Assembly: GCA_943788505.1 (NCBI GenBank)
Contig: CALSQR010000001.1
Location: 124,001-188,000, forward strand
Direction: 5' to 3'
Source of the DNA: an uncultured bacterium
GTDB lineage: Bacteria; Bacteroidota; Rhodothermia; Rhodothermales; UBA10348
DNA: 64,000 nucleotides
Shown here: positions 18,406 through 27,657 of the stretch, piece after piece
Layout of the letters: each line of letters opens with the position of its first letter
How positions within the stretch are numbered: position 1 is the stretch's first letter
Made by a program: the position numbers and the translations under genes
The notes under the pieces: model-generated
Told to the model about the DNA's origin: nothing
What the model saw: the letters and a program-made list of their open reading frames with translations, nothing else
Database searches by the model: none

Positions 18406-19401
18406 ATGCGAACCCAATTAATCACCTCTACTTTCATCCTGTTGTTGACGTGCACCATTTCCACTAGTGCTTGGGCACAGGAGTCACAACAGTATGTCTT
18501 TTCGATGATGGAAGCTGTCAGAGAATCACCCGCACAAATAGCCACGCAAGTTGGAGAGCAACTACAGCAGAATGGGTACGAAGTACTTTCAACTCATGAA
18601 ATTTCGGTTCCAGATGCATGCCCCTACACAGGGTGGGTTGTCTCAGCAGTGGCTACAGACTTGATTGGGCAAACATTTGACATGAACGCACGCACAGCTC
18701 CCTACGCACTCGTAGATCGAGTAGCCGTGTTTGAAGATGAGCAAGGTTCCCATACCACGGTAGTCAATCCGCAAAATGTCCTTCGGACTGTTTTTGTAGA
18801 TGCTTCAGATTCGAGTCCATTCACGGTTATGCGTCGTGAAAAGCTTGAGCAGAGCCTACAGATGGGAGAAGGAAGAATGTTTGGTCAGGAACGAAGCAGA
18901 GGACATATCGGCAAAACGATGGGTGTCATGGCGGGTGGGCCATTCGATGAAAAGATCCAAGTGTTTCAAACGGTTTCAGACATGGATGTGGATCGTGTGG
19001 CCACGCTACTTGAACAAGGATTCAATCAGTCGGATATGTCGTGGGGACTGGAAATTATTTATCGTCTCGACATCGCTGATCAAGGTGTCACGGTGCTTGG
19101 GATTTCTGGTGACAGGATGGAGAGCAAGTCGTTTTCGATCGTTGGAGCCGGTTCAGATAAACTGCGCAATGACAATGCATGCCCGGGCCTGGCACATGCG
19201 GCCGCTTATCCGTTGGAAGTCGTCCTCAGGACAACAGCTGATGGAACGACCGTAGAGCTAATCGATGCCATGTATCGTATGAAGATGTTTTTCGAAGATG
19301 CGGGTAAATGGGCTTTTATGAAAAACATGACCATGCCGGGCTCCCTGGCTGATGAGATTAAGGGCAGGGTGGAGGCAGCGCTTAGTAAGTCATCTATGTA
19401 A
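18406..19401 (+). CDS. Secreted protein of unknown function
   Basis: The product is 331 residues from the ATG at 18406. An upstream in-frame start would add 20 residues before the signal peptide. A typical signal peptide ends with SAWAQ (cleavage near residue 24). The mature part has two roughly similar alpha/beta halves; the end (AYPLEVVLRTTADGTTVELID, then KWAFMKNMTMPGSLADEIK) distantly recalls DUF302/TT1751-type proteins, but I would not assign it. Its TAA is the outer edge of a perfect hairpin. Confidence 0.75.
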   Translation: MRTQLITSTFILLLTCTISTSAWAQESQQYVFSMMEAVRESPAQIATQVGEQLQQNGYEVLSTHEISVPDACPYTGWVVSAVATDLIGQTFDMNARTAPYALVDRVAVFEDEQGSHTTVVNPQNVLRTVFVDASDSSPFTVMRREKLEQSLQMGEGRMFGQERSRGHIGKTMGVMAGGPFDEKIQVFQTVSDMDVDRVATLLEQGFNQSDMSWGLEIIYRLDIADQGVTVLGISGDRMESKSFSIVGAGSDKLRNDNACPGLAHAAAYPLEVVLRTTADGTTVELIDAMYRMKMFFEDAGKWAFMKNMTMPGSLADEIKGRVEAALSKSSM

Positions 19402-19446
19402 CGCAAACCTGGGCGGGACCAAAGGTCCCGCCCAGGTTTGCGTTAC
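19398..19446. terminator. Perfect 23-bp hairpin with AAA loop, bidirectional terminator
   Basis: The left arm 19398-19420 pairs perfectly with 19424-19446 across a three-base loop (AAA). The arm reads GTAACGCAAACC then TGGGCGGGACC. It includes the TAA stop of the upstream gene and lies 15 bases from the stop of the convergent M28 peptidase. There is no long T tract on either side. A perfect stem of this length is unusual. Confidence 0.85.
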
Positions 19447-19460
19447 CAACTCACTTTTGG

Positions 19461-21017
19461 TCAGTTAGCACTACGACGTGCTGGGCGGCAAGTAGGCCAT
19501 GAGCGAGGTTGCCCTGTTCGCTGGCTGAGTGGCAGATTGGTCAGCGTGCGTGCGACTCGGACATTATCCTCAGAGGCCATGTAGGCCATCATAGCGGCCA
19601 ACGTGGCATTTTGAGCGAGGTCGTCGAAGACTATTTTGTCGAAGGTGTCCCTATTTGTATGCCAGGTGTACTGACGATACTCATCATATGGAGACTGGAA
19701 TCGGAAACTGGGTGCCTCAGCGCACAAGAAAGAAGTGTGGTCACTTCCAGCATTGTTCTGAGGTCCTGGGACCTCCAGAAGAACCTGTGAGGCGATTTCG
19801 GTTGGAACGGGTGCCATCCATTTGGGAAGATGTTCGGCAGAAGCTAGAAAGCCTTGGCCTTCAATTCGTTCAAATCGCCAGGTACCATTGTCTTGGTTGA
19901 ATGCAACCTGAAGTCCTTCCATGACCTCGGGGTGGTCTTCCCGGAAAGCACTTGAACCAATGGTGCCTAGTTCTTCACCGCCCCAGTGTCCCACCAAAAT
20001 AGTCCGTTTCGGAGTAGGGTAGGCCTGCTTCAAAATGCGCATAGCTTCGAGCATCGTGATCGTTCCGGTCCCGTTGTCGGTCGCTCCAGTAGCAGCGTGC
20101 CATGAATCAAGGTGCGCTCCAAGAAGGACGTATTCGTTCGGCAACTCGGATCCCGTGATTTGGCCGATCACGTTGAATGTGGGCACGTCACCAAGGAACT
20201 CAGCCTGAGCGTTTACTCGCAGGCGAGGTGTATGTCCGCTTTCTGCCAACCGTGTGAGAAGCCCATAATCTTCGCAGGACACGTCGATAGAAACAGCTTC
20301 CCTGCTACTTGCGGAAAACACTTTGTTAACGCCCCAACCACCTGACCAACGCGAAGTGAGGTAGCCAGCAGCACCTGCGCTATCGAGGCGGGAGGTGCGG
20401 TCAGAAAAGCCGCCAAGGGCACTCAAGCGGGTATTCCAGTCCATAAAAACGGCGCGGCGATCCGCTTCAAGGCGTTCAACCGTTTCCGGACGAGCATTCG
20501 CCTCCAATTCCTGATCTGCGCGGCACATCAATTCCGGAGCGGACATAAGCACGAACTTCCCACGAACGGTAGATAGCCACTCATCGACATTTTCACTCGA
20601 GAGGTCAGCTGGTGGCAGAGCCACATCTCCTTCAACAAGACCATCTGTTCCCAGGCTCCAAGCCAGAAGTTCAGTTTCAAGAGTGGTTACTCGAGGTTCA
20701 ACCATGTCGACATGCAGAATGCCCGATTCCCAACCGGTCCACGTTCCGTACTCTTCGCGCTCAGCCTCGATACCCCACGCATCATACTTACCCAACACCC
20801 AGTCTTCAGCAGCCGTGAGTCCAGGGCTTCCGTACAGACGAGGTCCTACAACATCCATGAGTTCGTGGGCCAATTCTCTGGTCATGGAGTTTTCCATACC
20901 CAGATCCCATATCTCCCTAATAACAGGGTCATCGGTTGGGTACGTCTGGGCAAAGCCATTGTTGGATAGTGGTGCCAATATGATGCATACGAGCATCAGA
21001 GGGGCTGAACGAGTCAT
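19461..21017 (-). CDS. Secreted M28-family metallopeptidase
   Basis: The product is 518 residues from the ATG at 21017 (MTRSAPL), giving a clean signal peptide ending NGFAQ. The dizinc ligands of the M28 family are visible: GAHLDSW, the DNGTG segment, GGEELG, NQDNGTW and AGSDHTSF near the C-terminus. A PA-type insert domain lies between about 140 and 290. These enzymes are aminopeptidases or glutamate carboxypeptidases. The C-terminal tail (PRSWPTCRPARRSAN) is basic and not part of the family. Confidence 0.9.
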   Translation of the reverse strand: MTRSAPLMLVCIILAPLSNNGFAQTYPTDDPVIREIWDLGMENSMTRELAHELMDVVGPRLYGSPGLTAAEDWVLGKYDAWGIEAEREEYGTWTGWESGILHVDMVEPRVTTLETELLAWSLGTDGLVEGDVALPPADLSSENVDEWLSTVRGKFVLMSAPELMCRADQELEANARPETVERLEADRRAVFMDWNTRLSALGGFSDRTSRLDSAGAAGYLTSRWSGGWGVNKVFSASSREAVSIDVSCEDYGLLTRLAESGHTPRLRVNAQAEFLGDVPTFNVIGQITGSELPNEYVLLGAHLDSWHAATGATDNGTGTITMLEAMRILKQAYPTPKRTILVGHWGGEELGTIGSSAFREDHPEVMEGLQVAFNQDNGTWRFERIEGQGFLASAEHLPKWMAPVPTEIASQVLLEVPGPQNNAGSDHTSFLCAEAPSFRFQSPYDEYRQYTWHTNRDTFDKIVFDDLAQNATLAAMMAYMASEDNVRVARTLTNLPLSQRTGQPRSWPTCRPARRSAN

Positions 21018-21110
21018 GTCGGAGAGTTGAGTGTCGTTAAAAAATTGATGTGGTGATTGGCTTGCAGATCGTCTTGGGTATTGATCCATACGCAACGGGA
21101 AATTCAGGCC

Positions 21111-22589
21111 CTAGTTTGACGCCAGAAGGTTATTCCCGATTTCAATCACCCGAGAAGCCAGTCCTTCGACGTCATCAAGGCGAGCACGGGGGTTGATATA
21201 GCAGGGCCTGATGGCAAATCTGCCTTCCAGCATGGTGGTCGAGGGAACGTACGTGCCTTCTGCTCTAAGAGCTGAAGCGATGCGTCTATTCAAGCTGTTC
21301 AAGGACTCATCATCTTGGCCATCTACAATAAATCGAAAGCAGCAGATAGAAAGGACGGCAGGGGAGAGAACCTCTAGTTGCGGAGAGTCCCGCACAACCT
21401 CCTCTAGTCGTCGTGCGAAAGAGTTATGCCTCACAACACGCTCGATCATGCCCTTACGGCCAATTTCTTTCAAGATCGCCCAAACCTGAACGCCACGTGA
21501 TGGTGCAGATTGGTCCAAATTAAAGTCGTGATAGGGTACGCCAAAGTCATCGAATGGGGACTGTACGATGTGCTGTTCTGCCGAATCCGCTGACCCCTCC
21601 AAGTACGAGGCAGGTTCGAGCGTAAAGGCCCTCCCAAGCAACGCGCGGTCCCGTACCATGGCAACGCCGTTTCCTACCGGGGCGGCCAGCCATTTATGAG
21701 GATCCAAGGCAACGGAATCAGCTTCTGCAACGCCATCATACAATTCCGCGACTCGGCTATCCAGAACCCCGAACATGCCATAGGCTCCATCAACATGAAG
21801 CCATGTCCCAAATTCCTTGGCTAGGTCAAGCATTCCTCGGATGGGATCGATGGCACCCGTATTGACCGTTCCGGCTGTGGCAACCAATGACATAGGAAGC
21901 CATCCTTCCTCTCGATCGGCGCGCAGACGGGATTCAAGTGCACCCAGATCCAGTTCACGCCGGCTGTTCACTGGAATGGGAACGACAGATCGTCGACCGA
22001 TCCCCAATACAGCTGCCGCGCGGTTGACTACATGATGAACCTCTGAACTGGCGTAGATGCGCCACTTCATCCCGTCGGGCATTCCCGTCATGGCCGGGTC
22101 GACGCCCTGTTGTTCAACAGCCCACTGTCTGGCTGCTCCAAGAGCGATGAGGTTGGCAGAAGATCCCCCGGTGCAATACGTGCCTTGCCATGTGGAAGGA
22201 AAACCAAGAAGTCTTTTCAACCAGTCCAAACTGACTTCTTCCAACAGATTGAATGCCTGAACCCAAAATCGTTGTGATCCAGCTACGGTAGAAGCAAGAG
22301 TCGCCGCTGTACCGGAGGTAGTGGGGGAAGTGGTCACCCATCCGCTGAATCCCGGATGACCGTTGCGCAATCCATTCGGGATAACCGTCTCGCACAGTTC
22401 CTTCAGTACAGATTCCAACCCTTCTCCCTGATCCGGCATCGATACACGAAGCTTTTCTCTCCATTCCAGACTTCGACGGCCGGCTGGATCTGAGCCAACG
22501 AACTCATTGAATTGGTCAAGCGCTTCAATGATGCGAGCAAGGGAAGTCAGGTCGCCGAACGCGGCATCGTCAGGATAGGACACAAGCAC
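21111..22589 (-). CDS. Group II PLP-dependent decarboxylase
   Basis: This 492-residue protein starts at GTG. It has the PLP lysine in DPHKW, the Asp/Ala site HVDGAYG and an N-terminal HPGFSGWV region, all typical of aromatic-L-amino-acid, tyrosine or glutamate decarboxylases of group II. The substrate is likely an aromatic or acidic amino acid. It lies 15 bases upstream of, and on the same strand as, the M28 peptidase, so the pair may handle peptide-derived amino acids. Confidence 0.9.
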   Translation of the reverse strand: MLVSYPDDAAFGDLTSLARIIEALDQFNEFVGSDPAGRRSLEWREKLRVSMPDQGEGLESVLKELCETVIPNGLRNGHPGFSGWVTTSPTTSGTAATLASTVAGSQRFWVQAFNLLEEVSLDWLKRLLGFPSTWQGTYCTGGSSANLIALGAARQWAVEQQGVDPAMTGMPDGMKWRIYASSEVHHVVNRAAAVLGIGRRSVVPIPVNSRRELDLGALESRLRADREEGWLPMSLVATAGTVNTGAIDPIRGMLDLAKEFGTWLHVDGAYGMFGVLDSRVAELYDGVAEADSVALDPHKWLAAPVGNGVAMVRDRALLGRAFTLEPASYLEGSADSAEQHIVQSPFDDFGVPYHDFNLDQSAPSRGVQVWAILKEIGRKGMIERVVRHNSFARRLEEVVRDSPQLEVLSPAVLSICCFRFIVDGQDDESLNSLNRRIASALRAEGTYVPSTTMLEGRFAIRPCYINPRARLDDVEGLASRVIEIGNNLLASN

Positions 22590-22757
22590 AACCGGTTTAG
22601 ATAGGGAAACGGAATGTACTTCAATCCCGACTTGGGATCACGCGCAGAATCAGGGATGTGATCCTTCCGAGTGGTTGTTACCCGATCGCTTTGAACGGCG
22701 GCTTGTGAAGTAGGGGTCCGCTACTTGTACAATCAATCATGTAACGGACAGAGTGTT

Positions 22758-23201
22758 ATGAACTGGACAAATCGCTACACACTGGTCGCTCTTTTGCTGG
22801 CTATTGTGCTGCCCATTGTGGCTACCGGGTGCATCGTCGTAGTAGAAGAAGATGACCGTGATCGGCACCGTTATCTTCACGGATCAGAATGGACGCTAGA
22901 AGTAGTTTTCTATCGAACCCAAACTATGCAGGCCGCTGACCGGCATGTTGACATGGCGTTTGCAGAGGACGGTCGATTCACAGGAACGGCCTCATGTGGG
23001 GAGTTCTCTGGGCTTTACGACGCAAATGAAAATGGTGGATTCGATGTTTCTGACGTGTCCATCGATGAAACGTGTGGAGGCGATGCCATGACTGATATGC
23101 TGTCTCGCAGCCTCAGGGACGCGAAGACGTACGAATTAGACGCCGAACGTCTACGCATATCCACAGCAAATGAAGGATTTCTGTCGTTTACGACAGAGTG
23201 A
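22758..23201 (+). CDS. META-domain (HslJ-like) lipoprotein
   Basis: The product is 147 residues from the ATG at 22758. The signal peptide ends in a lipobox with Cys25 (ATGC), followed by an acidic segment (EEDDRDRHR). The rest is a single META/HslJ-type beta domain, with the DGRFTGTASCG core and paired cysteines. Such domains occur in heat-inducible or stress lipoproteins. It is likely anchored in the envelope; its role is unknown. Confidence 0.78.
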   Translation: MNWTNRYTLVALLLAIVLPIVATGCIVVVEEDDRDRHRYLHGSEWTLEVVFYRTQTMQAADRHVDMAFAEDGRFTGTASCGEFSGLYDANENGGFDVSDVSIDETCGGDAMTDMLSRSLRDAKTYELDAERLRISTANEGFLSFTTE

Positions 23202-23214
23202 TGGCCGATCGCGA

Positions 23215-23257
23215 GGCCCGGCGGCGCGCAATTTGTACCTGTCAGCGCCGCCGGGCC
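23215..23257 (+). terminator. GC-rich terminator-like hairpin after the META gene
   Basis: A 13-bp stem pairs 23215-23227 (GGCCCGGCGGCGC) with 23245-23257 around a 17-base loop. Outer bases near the META stop codon (GATGGCCGA) pair with TCGGTCATC after the hairpin, allowing one G-T wobble. A TTTT run follows about 20 bases later. A terminator for the META gene is the likely role. Confidence 0.6.
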
Positions 23258-23451
23258 CTCGGTCATCGAGTGACGATCATCGTTTTAAACCGCGTAAACA
23301 GCAAAATACAGGCTGTTTATGATGGCGTGTCCGGCTATTTGGAATCGTTGCATTGTCATCACGGTTTCGAGTCACTTCTAGATTCGGGCGAAGTATACGA
23401 AACGTCAGTGAGCAGCAGTCGTATATCCCGGGCACATCTCCCCAAGAGTAC

Positions 23452-24111
23452 ATGGCTGCTAAACGACTATTTACATCCAAGGACCAAGAACGAATTGCCG
23501 CTGCGGTCGGCAAGGCGGAGTCCCGAACGTCAGGGGAGATCGTCCCAGTCATAATCGGCCGGAGCTCTGGTTATCGAACCTCTCTCTGGAAAGCGGCAAT
23601 GATTGGAGTGCTTCCAGGGCTTGCTGTTCATGAATGGTTACTCTTCGGTGGAGACACTTGGGGCAGACCGGTTTGGATGGATGGTCAGCTATTACCCCTT
23701 ATGATGATAGCAGGAGCTGTTATAACCGCTCTGCTCGTCAACTATGTACCGTATTTGCAGCGCCTTTTGATTCCTGAAAGAGACATGGTCAGGGCCGTCC
23801 ATGCGCGGGCAAAAGAATCGTTCCTCGATAGCGAAGTGTTCCTGACTCGAGAACGAACCGGCATTTTGCTGCTAGTTTCTCTCTTCGAACATCGTGTTGA
23901 GGTTCTCGGAGACACGGGGATTAATGCTAAGGTTGAGCCCGAAGATTGGGCTGATGTGATCGCCGATGTTGTTTCGGGCATACGGTCAGGAGACCCTGTA
24001 TCCGGACTTGAAAGCGCCATCCTACGATGCGGAGCGTTGCTTGAAAAAGCAGGAGTTGAGCGCCGGGATGATGATCAGAATGAGTTGTCTGACGCTCCTC
24101 AGATCCTCTAA
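23452..24111 (+). CDS. TPM-domain membrane protein
   Basis: The product is 219 residues from the ATG at 23452 (MAAKRLF), preceded by AAGAG; longer in-frame starts reach into the unstructured leader. The N-terminus (IAAAVGKAESRTSGEIVPVI) and TGILLLVSLFEHRVEVLGD are the core of the TPM (TLP18.3/Psb32/MOLO-1) domain. Two membrane helices lie between about 50 and 100, interrupting the domain, as in the bacterial 'TPM domain-containing' proteins of the YgcG relatives. The molecular role is unknown. Confidence 0.8.
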   Translation: MAAKRLFTSKDQERIAAAVGKAESRTSGEIVPVIIGRSSGYRTSLWKAAMIGVLPGLAVHEWLLFGGDTWGRPVWMDGQLLPLMMIAGAVITALLVNYVPYLQRLLIPERDMVRAVHARAKESFLDSEVFLTRERTGILLLVSLFEHRVEVLGDTGINAKVEPEDWADVIADVVSGIRSGDPVSGLESAILRCGALLEKAGVERRDDDQNELSDAPQIL

Positions 24112-24294
24112 GTGTCCCGTTACGTCAGGCCGATGGAATCTTTTAGTGTTATTTCCTGAATGCCGGGGAATAGGCGGCGCTTGACTATCGTCCTTTCAAA
24201 AGAGACCTTGCATTGAGCCTTGCCCATCCCTGACATGGGAACGGTAGGACAAGGTCATTCGATTCATTAGTTCTCTCGAAATACAACTCCCACC

Positions 24295-26628
24295 ATGGCA
24301 CACTTCAGAGCACTTCTATCTCTCGTCCTCTTCCTGATGATCTTCGCCGTTCCGGACGCAGAAGGCCAACAGATGAGCGCCGATGATTACGCACGCGCAG
24401 AAGGTTTTCTCTCGCAATACACATCACCACTGGTATATCGGGATGCAGTTCGCCCAAACTGGATTGCTGACACTAGTTTTTGGTACGACGTATCCACTCC
24501 AGATGGACACGAATTTATTCTGGTTAATACTGAGGCAGGTACCCGGGACAGAGCTTTTGACCACGAGGCCCTTGCTCGCGCAATATCTCAGGCGACAGAC
24601 TCCTCCTACTCGGCGATGAACCTTCCCTTTTCAAGTTTTGAGTATATCTCTGACTCGAAAATTGCGTTCTCTGGAGATGGCTATGCCATTGAATGCGACA
24701 TCGCTAGGTATCAGTGTGAAGCAGAGGCCGCGGGGCGACAAAACGGGGGAAACAGCTTCTTTGGTCGTTTATCGAATGATGTGACCTCACCAGATGGTAC
24801 GAAAGAAGCTTTTGTCCGGGACTACAACATGTGGGTTCGGGACCTTGAGACGGAAAAGGAGACTCAACTCACAGACGATGGAGAAGAGTACTTCGGGTAC
24901 GGAACAAGCAATGCCGGGTGGACAAAAAGCGATCGTCCAGTGCTAGAATGGTCTCCAGACTCACGCAAAATAGCCACATTTCAGCATGACGGAAGAGGCG
25001 TTGGGATGATGTATCTCGTTTCGACGGCCTCTGGGCACCCGGATCTAGAAGCTTGGCAGTACCCAATGCCAGGCGATAGTGTAATATTTCGAATTGAACG
25101 TGTGATTCTTGATGTCGAGACAAACGAAATGGTTCGTCTTGATATGCCTGCTGATCAGCATCGATCTACAATTACTGACCACATTGCCTACAGGGGTGGC
25201 TGGGCCGACATTGATTGGTCAGAGGATGGATCCGAATTGGCTTTCGTGTCCAGCAGCAGGGATCACAAGGATGCGTGGCTGCGGATCGCTGATGCCGAAA
25301 CAGGAAAGATTACAGAAGTCCTCCATGAACGAGTCGAGACCTTTTTCGAAAGTGGAGTAGGGGATATTAATTGGAAGTATCTCGATTCAAGCGATGAATT
25401 CCTTTGGTGGAGCGAACGTACCGATTGGGGGCATCTTTACTTGTATGACAAGGCAGGCAACCTGAAGAATGCCGTAACGAATGGGGAGTGGTTGTTTGAA
25501 CGAATCGTACGCATGGATGAGACAGCGCGTCGTATATGGTTCATCGGCAGTAATCGGGAATCGGGTGATCCGTATTACGACTATCTGTATGCAGTCAATT
25601 TTGACGGTTCCGACTTCAAATTATTAACGCCTGAATCAGCTACACATTCGATCACTTGGTCACCAGATGGTGCCTACTTCGTTGATACTTATTCCGAGCC
25701 TGATGTGGCCCCGGTCTCCGTTCTCCGCACTGCAGAAGGGGAAATGGTGATGACGTTGGAAGAAGCAGATATTTTGGCGCTGCTTGCTACAGGATGGCAG
25801 CCACCGACTCCGGTTCGAACCAAAGCACGGGACGGGGAGACCGATATCTGGGGGTTGATCTATACACCCACTAATGTGGATGAAAATGGATCGTATCCAA
25901 TACTGAATTATGTCTATCCAGGTCCACAGTCGGGTAGCGTTGGGTCGAGAGCCTTTCGGGCGTCCAGAAGCGACAAGCAGGCTATAGCCGAATTGGGCTT
26001 TGTGGTGGTAGAGGTTGATGGCATGGGTACCCCAGGCCGTTCTAAATCATTCCACGAGTACTATTACGGTAATATGGGTGACAATACGTTGCCTGATCAG
26101 ATTGCTGCCATTAACGAGCTTGCAGGCCGCTATCCATACATGGACGTTGACCGGGTGGGTATCTGGGGACACAGCGGTGGTGGTTTCGCAACTGTGAGTG
26201 CCCTTCTTCGTCATCCCGACTTCTACAAAGTGGGTGTCTCAGGAGCTGGCAACCACGATAATCGTACCTATGAAGATGACTGGGGCGAAAAGTGGCAAGG
26301 AATGTTAGAAGTCAATCCCGATGGGACCACGAACTACGACAATCAAGCGAACCAGTTGATCGTAGATAACCTGAAAGGGAAGCTCCTTATAGCTCATGGT
26401 TCTATGGACTCCAACGTACCACCAAATAACACCTTGAAAGTGGTAGAGGAGCTTATGAATGCCAATAAAGACTTCGACATGTTGATCTTCCCTAATAGCC
26501 GTCACGGATTCCGTCAGCGGGATTTCTGGATGCGGAAGCGATGGGATTACTTCGTGCAGCATTTGTTGAATGAGACACCGCCGAAGGAGTACGAGTTTGG
26601 CAAGCGGGAGCCACGTCAAACGCTCTGA
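24295..26628 (+). CDS. Secreted S9B dipeptidyl peptidase (DPP-IV family)
   Basis: This 777-residue protein has a signal peptide ending DAEGQQ, an eight-bladed-type beta-propeller (about 50-520) and an alpha/beta-hydrolase domain (about 530-765). The nucleophile motif is GHSGGG, the catalytic Asp lies in HGSMDSNV and the His in NSRHGF. An E-containing segment (WSERTDW) fits the substrate amino-terminus pocket. The enzyme removes dipeptides, usually X-Pro or X-Ala, from peptide N-termini. It is probably periplasmic or outer-membrane associated. Confidence 0.93.
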   Translation: MAHFRALLSLVLFLMIFAVPDAEGQQMSADDYARAEGFLSQYTSPLVYRDAVRPNWIADTSFWYDVSTPDGHEFILVNTEAGTRDRAFDHEALARAISQATDSSYSAMNLPFSSFEYISDSKIAFSGDGYAIECDIARYQCEAEAAGRQNGGNSFFGRLSNDVTSPDGTKEAFVRDYNMWVRDLETEKETQLTDDGEEYFGYGTSNAGWTKSDRPVLEWSPDSRKIATFQHDGRGVGMMYLVSTASGHPDLEAWQYPMPGDSVIFRIERVILDVETNEMVRLDMPADQHRSTITDHIAYRGGWADIDWSEDGSELAFVSSSRDHKDAWLRIADAETGKITEVLHERVETFFESGVGDINWKYLDSSDEFLWWSERTDWGHLYLYDKAGNLKNAVTNGEWLFERIVRMDETARRIWFIGSNRESGDPYYDYLYAVNFDGSDFKLLTPESATHSITWSPDGAYFVDTYSEPDVAPVSVLRTAEGEMVMTLEEADILALLATGWQPPTPVRTKARDGETDIWGLIYTPTNVDENGSYPILNYVYPGPQSGSVGSRAFRASRSDKQAIAELGFVVVEVDGMGTPGRSKSFHEYYYGNMGDNTLPDQIAAINELAGRYPYMDVDRVGIWGHSGGGFATVSALLRHPDFYKVGVSGAGNHDNRTYEDDWGEKWQGMLEVNPDGTTNYDNQANQLIVDNLKGKLLIAHGSMDSNVPPNNTLKVVEELMNANKDFDMLIFPNSRHGFRQRDFWMRKRWDYFVQHLLNETPPKEYEFGKREPRQTL

Positions 26629-26676
26629 CGGAAGACTACGAGCATAGGCGTTTGAAGTGATGCGCCAATAAATAGA

Positions 26677-26709
26677 GAAGCCCCACCGGACGATGTCCGG
26701 CGGGGCTTC
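26677..26709. terminator. Bidirectional terminator hairpin
   Basis: GAAGCCCCACCGGA (26677-26690) pairs with TCCGGCGGGGCTTC (26696-26709), 14 bp with one A-C mismatch and a five-base loop. It lies between the convergent DPP-IV gene and sufT. Confidence 0.85.
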
Positions 26710-26738
26710 AATCATGTATAATCCGAGCTGAATCCAGC

Positions 26739-27221
26739 CTATAAGAATCCTAACTCCAACTTTGCTTCTTCCGACATCATATCTGGGGAGAAAGGAGGCT
26801 CAAAGGTGATGTCTACTTGAGCATCTTCGACCATTGGCAGATGCCTGACTCGCTGTTCAACCTGCCCAGGAAGAAAACCTGCGGCAGGGCAGTTTGGAGT
26901 TGTTAGCGTCATGGTGATAAGCACAGTTCGGTCTGGATTCACCTGTACGCCATAGATCAGACCGAGATCGTAGACATTGACCGGAATCTCAGGATCATAA
27001 ACGGTTTTGATCGCCTCGATGACTTTCTCCTCAATCTGTGCGTCGGTGAACTCCGTTGGCTGCGATACTTTGACTTCTGTATCAGCAAACGCTGGATTGA
27101 CCGGTTTTTGAGCTAAAGCGGAGGAAGAGTCTACCAGGTGGCCAGACGGAGTGGAACCAGACTCCTTCGAGTCTGGTGTCGGATGATCCGTGCTTGGTTC
27201 TGTAGTGTGATCAGTTGTCAT
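26739..27221 (-). CDS. sufT: SufT-like DUF59/MIP18 iron-sulfur assembly protein
   Basis: The product is 160 residues from the ATG at 27221 (MTTDHTTEP). A disordered Ser/Pro/Thr-rich tail of about 50 residues is followed by a DUF59 domain, with DPEIPVNVYDLGLIY and the single cysteine in TTPNCPAA. SufT assists Fe-S maturation of client proteins. It overlaps the end of sufE by 11 bases and is the last gene of the suf operon. Confidence 0.9.
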   Translation of the reverse strand: MTTDHTTEPSTDHPTPDSKESGSTPSGHLVDSSSALAQKPVNPAFADTEVKVSQPTEFTDAQIEEKVIEAIKTVYDPEIPVNVYDLGLIYGVQVNPDRTVLITMTLTTPNCPAAGFLPGQVEQRVRHLPMVEDAQVDITFEPPFSPDMMSEEAKLELGFL

Positions 27222-27657
27222 CAGTTCGGGTAGATTGTGCTGCGAGAGCGCCAGCATACAACCGGATTTGCCTGATCATTGAATCCAGGCCATTTTTCCG
27301 GGTCGGGGAGAGATGTTCTTTTAGTTCTATTTGGTCTAAAAATGCGAGGTCTGTTCCTGCCACCAAAGCCGGAGGCTGTCCATTTACTACGCGAAGTAAA
27401 ATGGCGATGAGGCCCTTGGTGATCTGGGCATCCGAATCTGCTTTAAAGCTGACGGTGCCCGTTCCAGGAACCGGTTGCAGCCATACCTGAGACTGACACC
27501 CATGGATGCGGTAATCATCCGTTCTGAATGCTTCATCTAGCGGCTCTAGCTCCTTACCCAGGTCAATGAGGTACTGATAGCGGTCCATCCAGTCGTCAAA
27601 CAGGGCAAACTCCTCTACTAGTTCGTTGGCTTTGGTTGTCAGATCCTGTGCACTCAT
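27211..27657 (-). CDS. sufE: SufE, sulfur acceptor for SufS
   Basis: This 148-residue protein has the catalytic Cys54 in IHGCQSQVW. SufE accepts persulfide sulfur from SufS and passes it to SufB. Its ATG overlaps the sufS stop (ATGA), so translation is probably coupled. Confidence 0.95.
   Translation of the reverse strand: MSAQDLTTKANELVEEFALFDDWMDRYQYLIDLGKELEPLDEAFRTDDYRIHGCQSQVWLQPVPGTGTVSFKADSDAQITKGLIAILLRVVNGQPPALVAGTDLAFLDQIELKEHLSPTRKNGLDSMIRQIRLYAGALAAQSTRTDDN

Noticed and set aside
23198-23451. Open frame (23198-23554) as a separate gene after the META gene
   Set aside because: It overlaps the TPM-domain gene in another frame, has atypical composition and contains the terminator hairpin.
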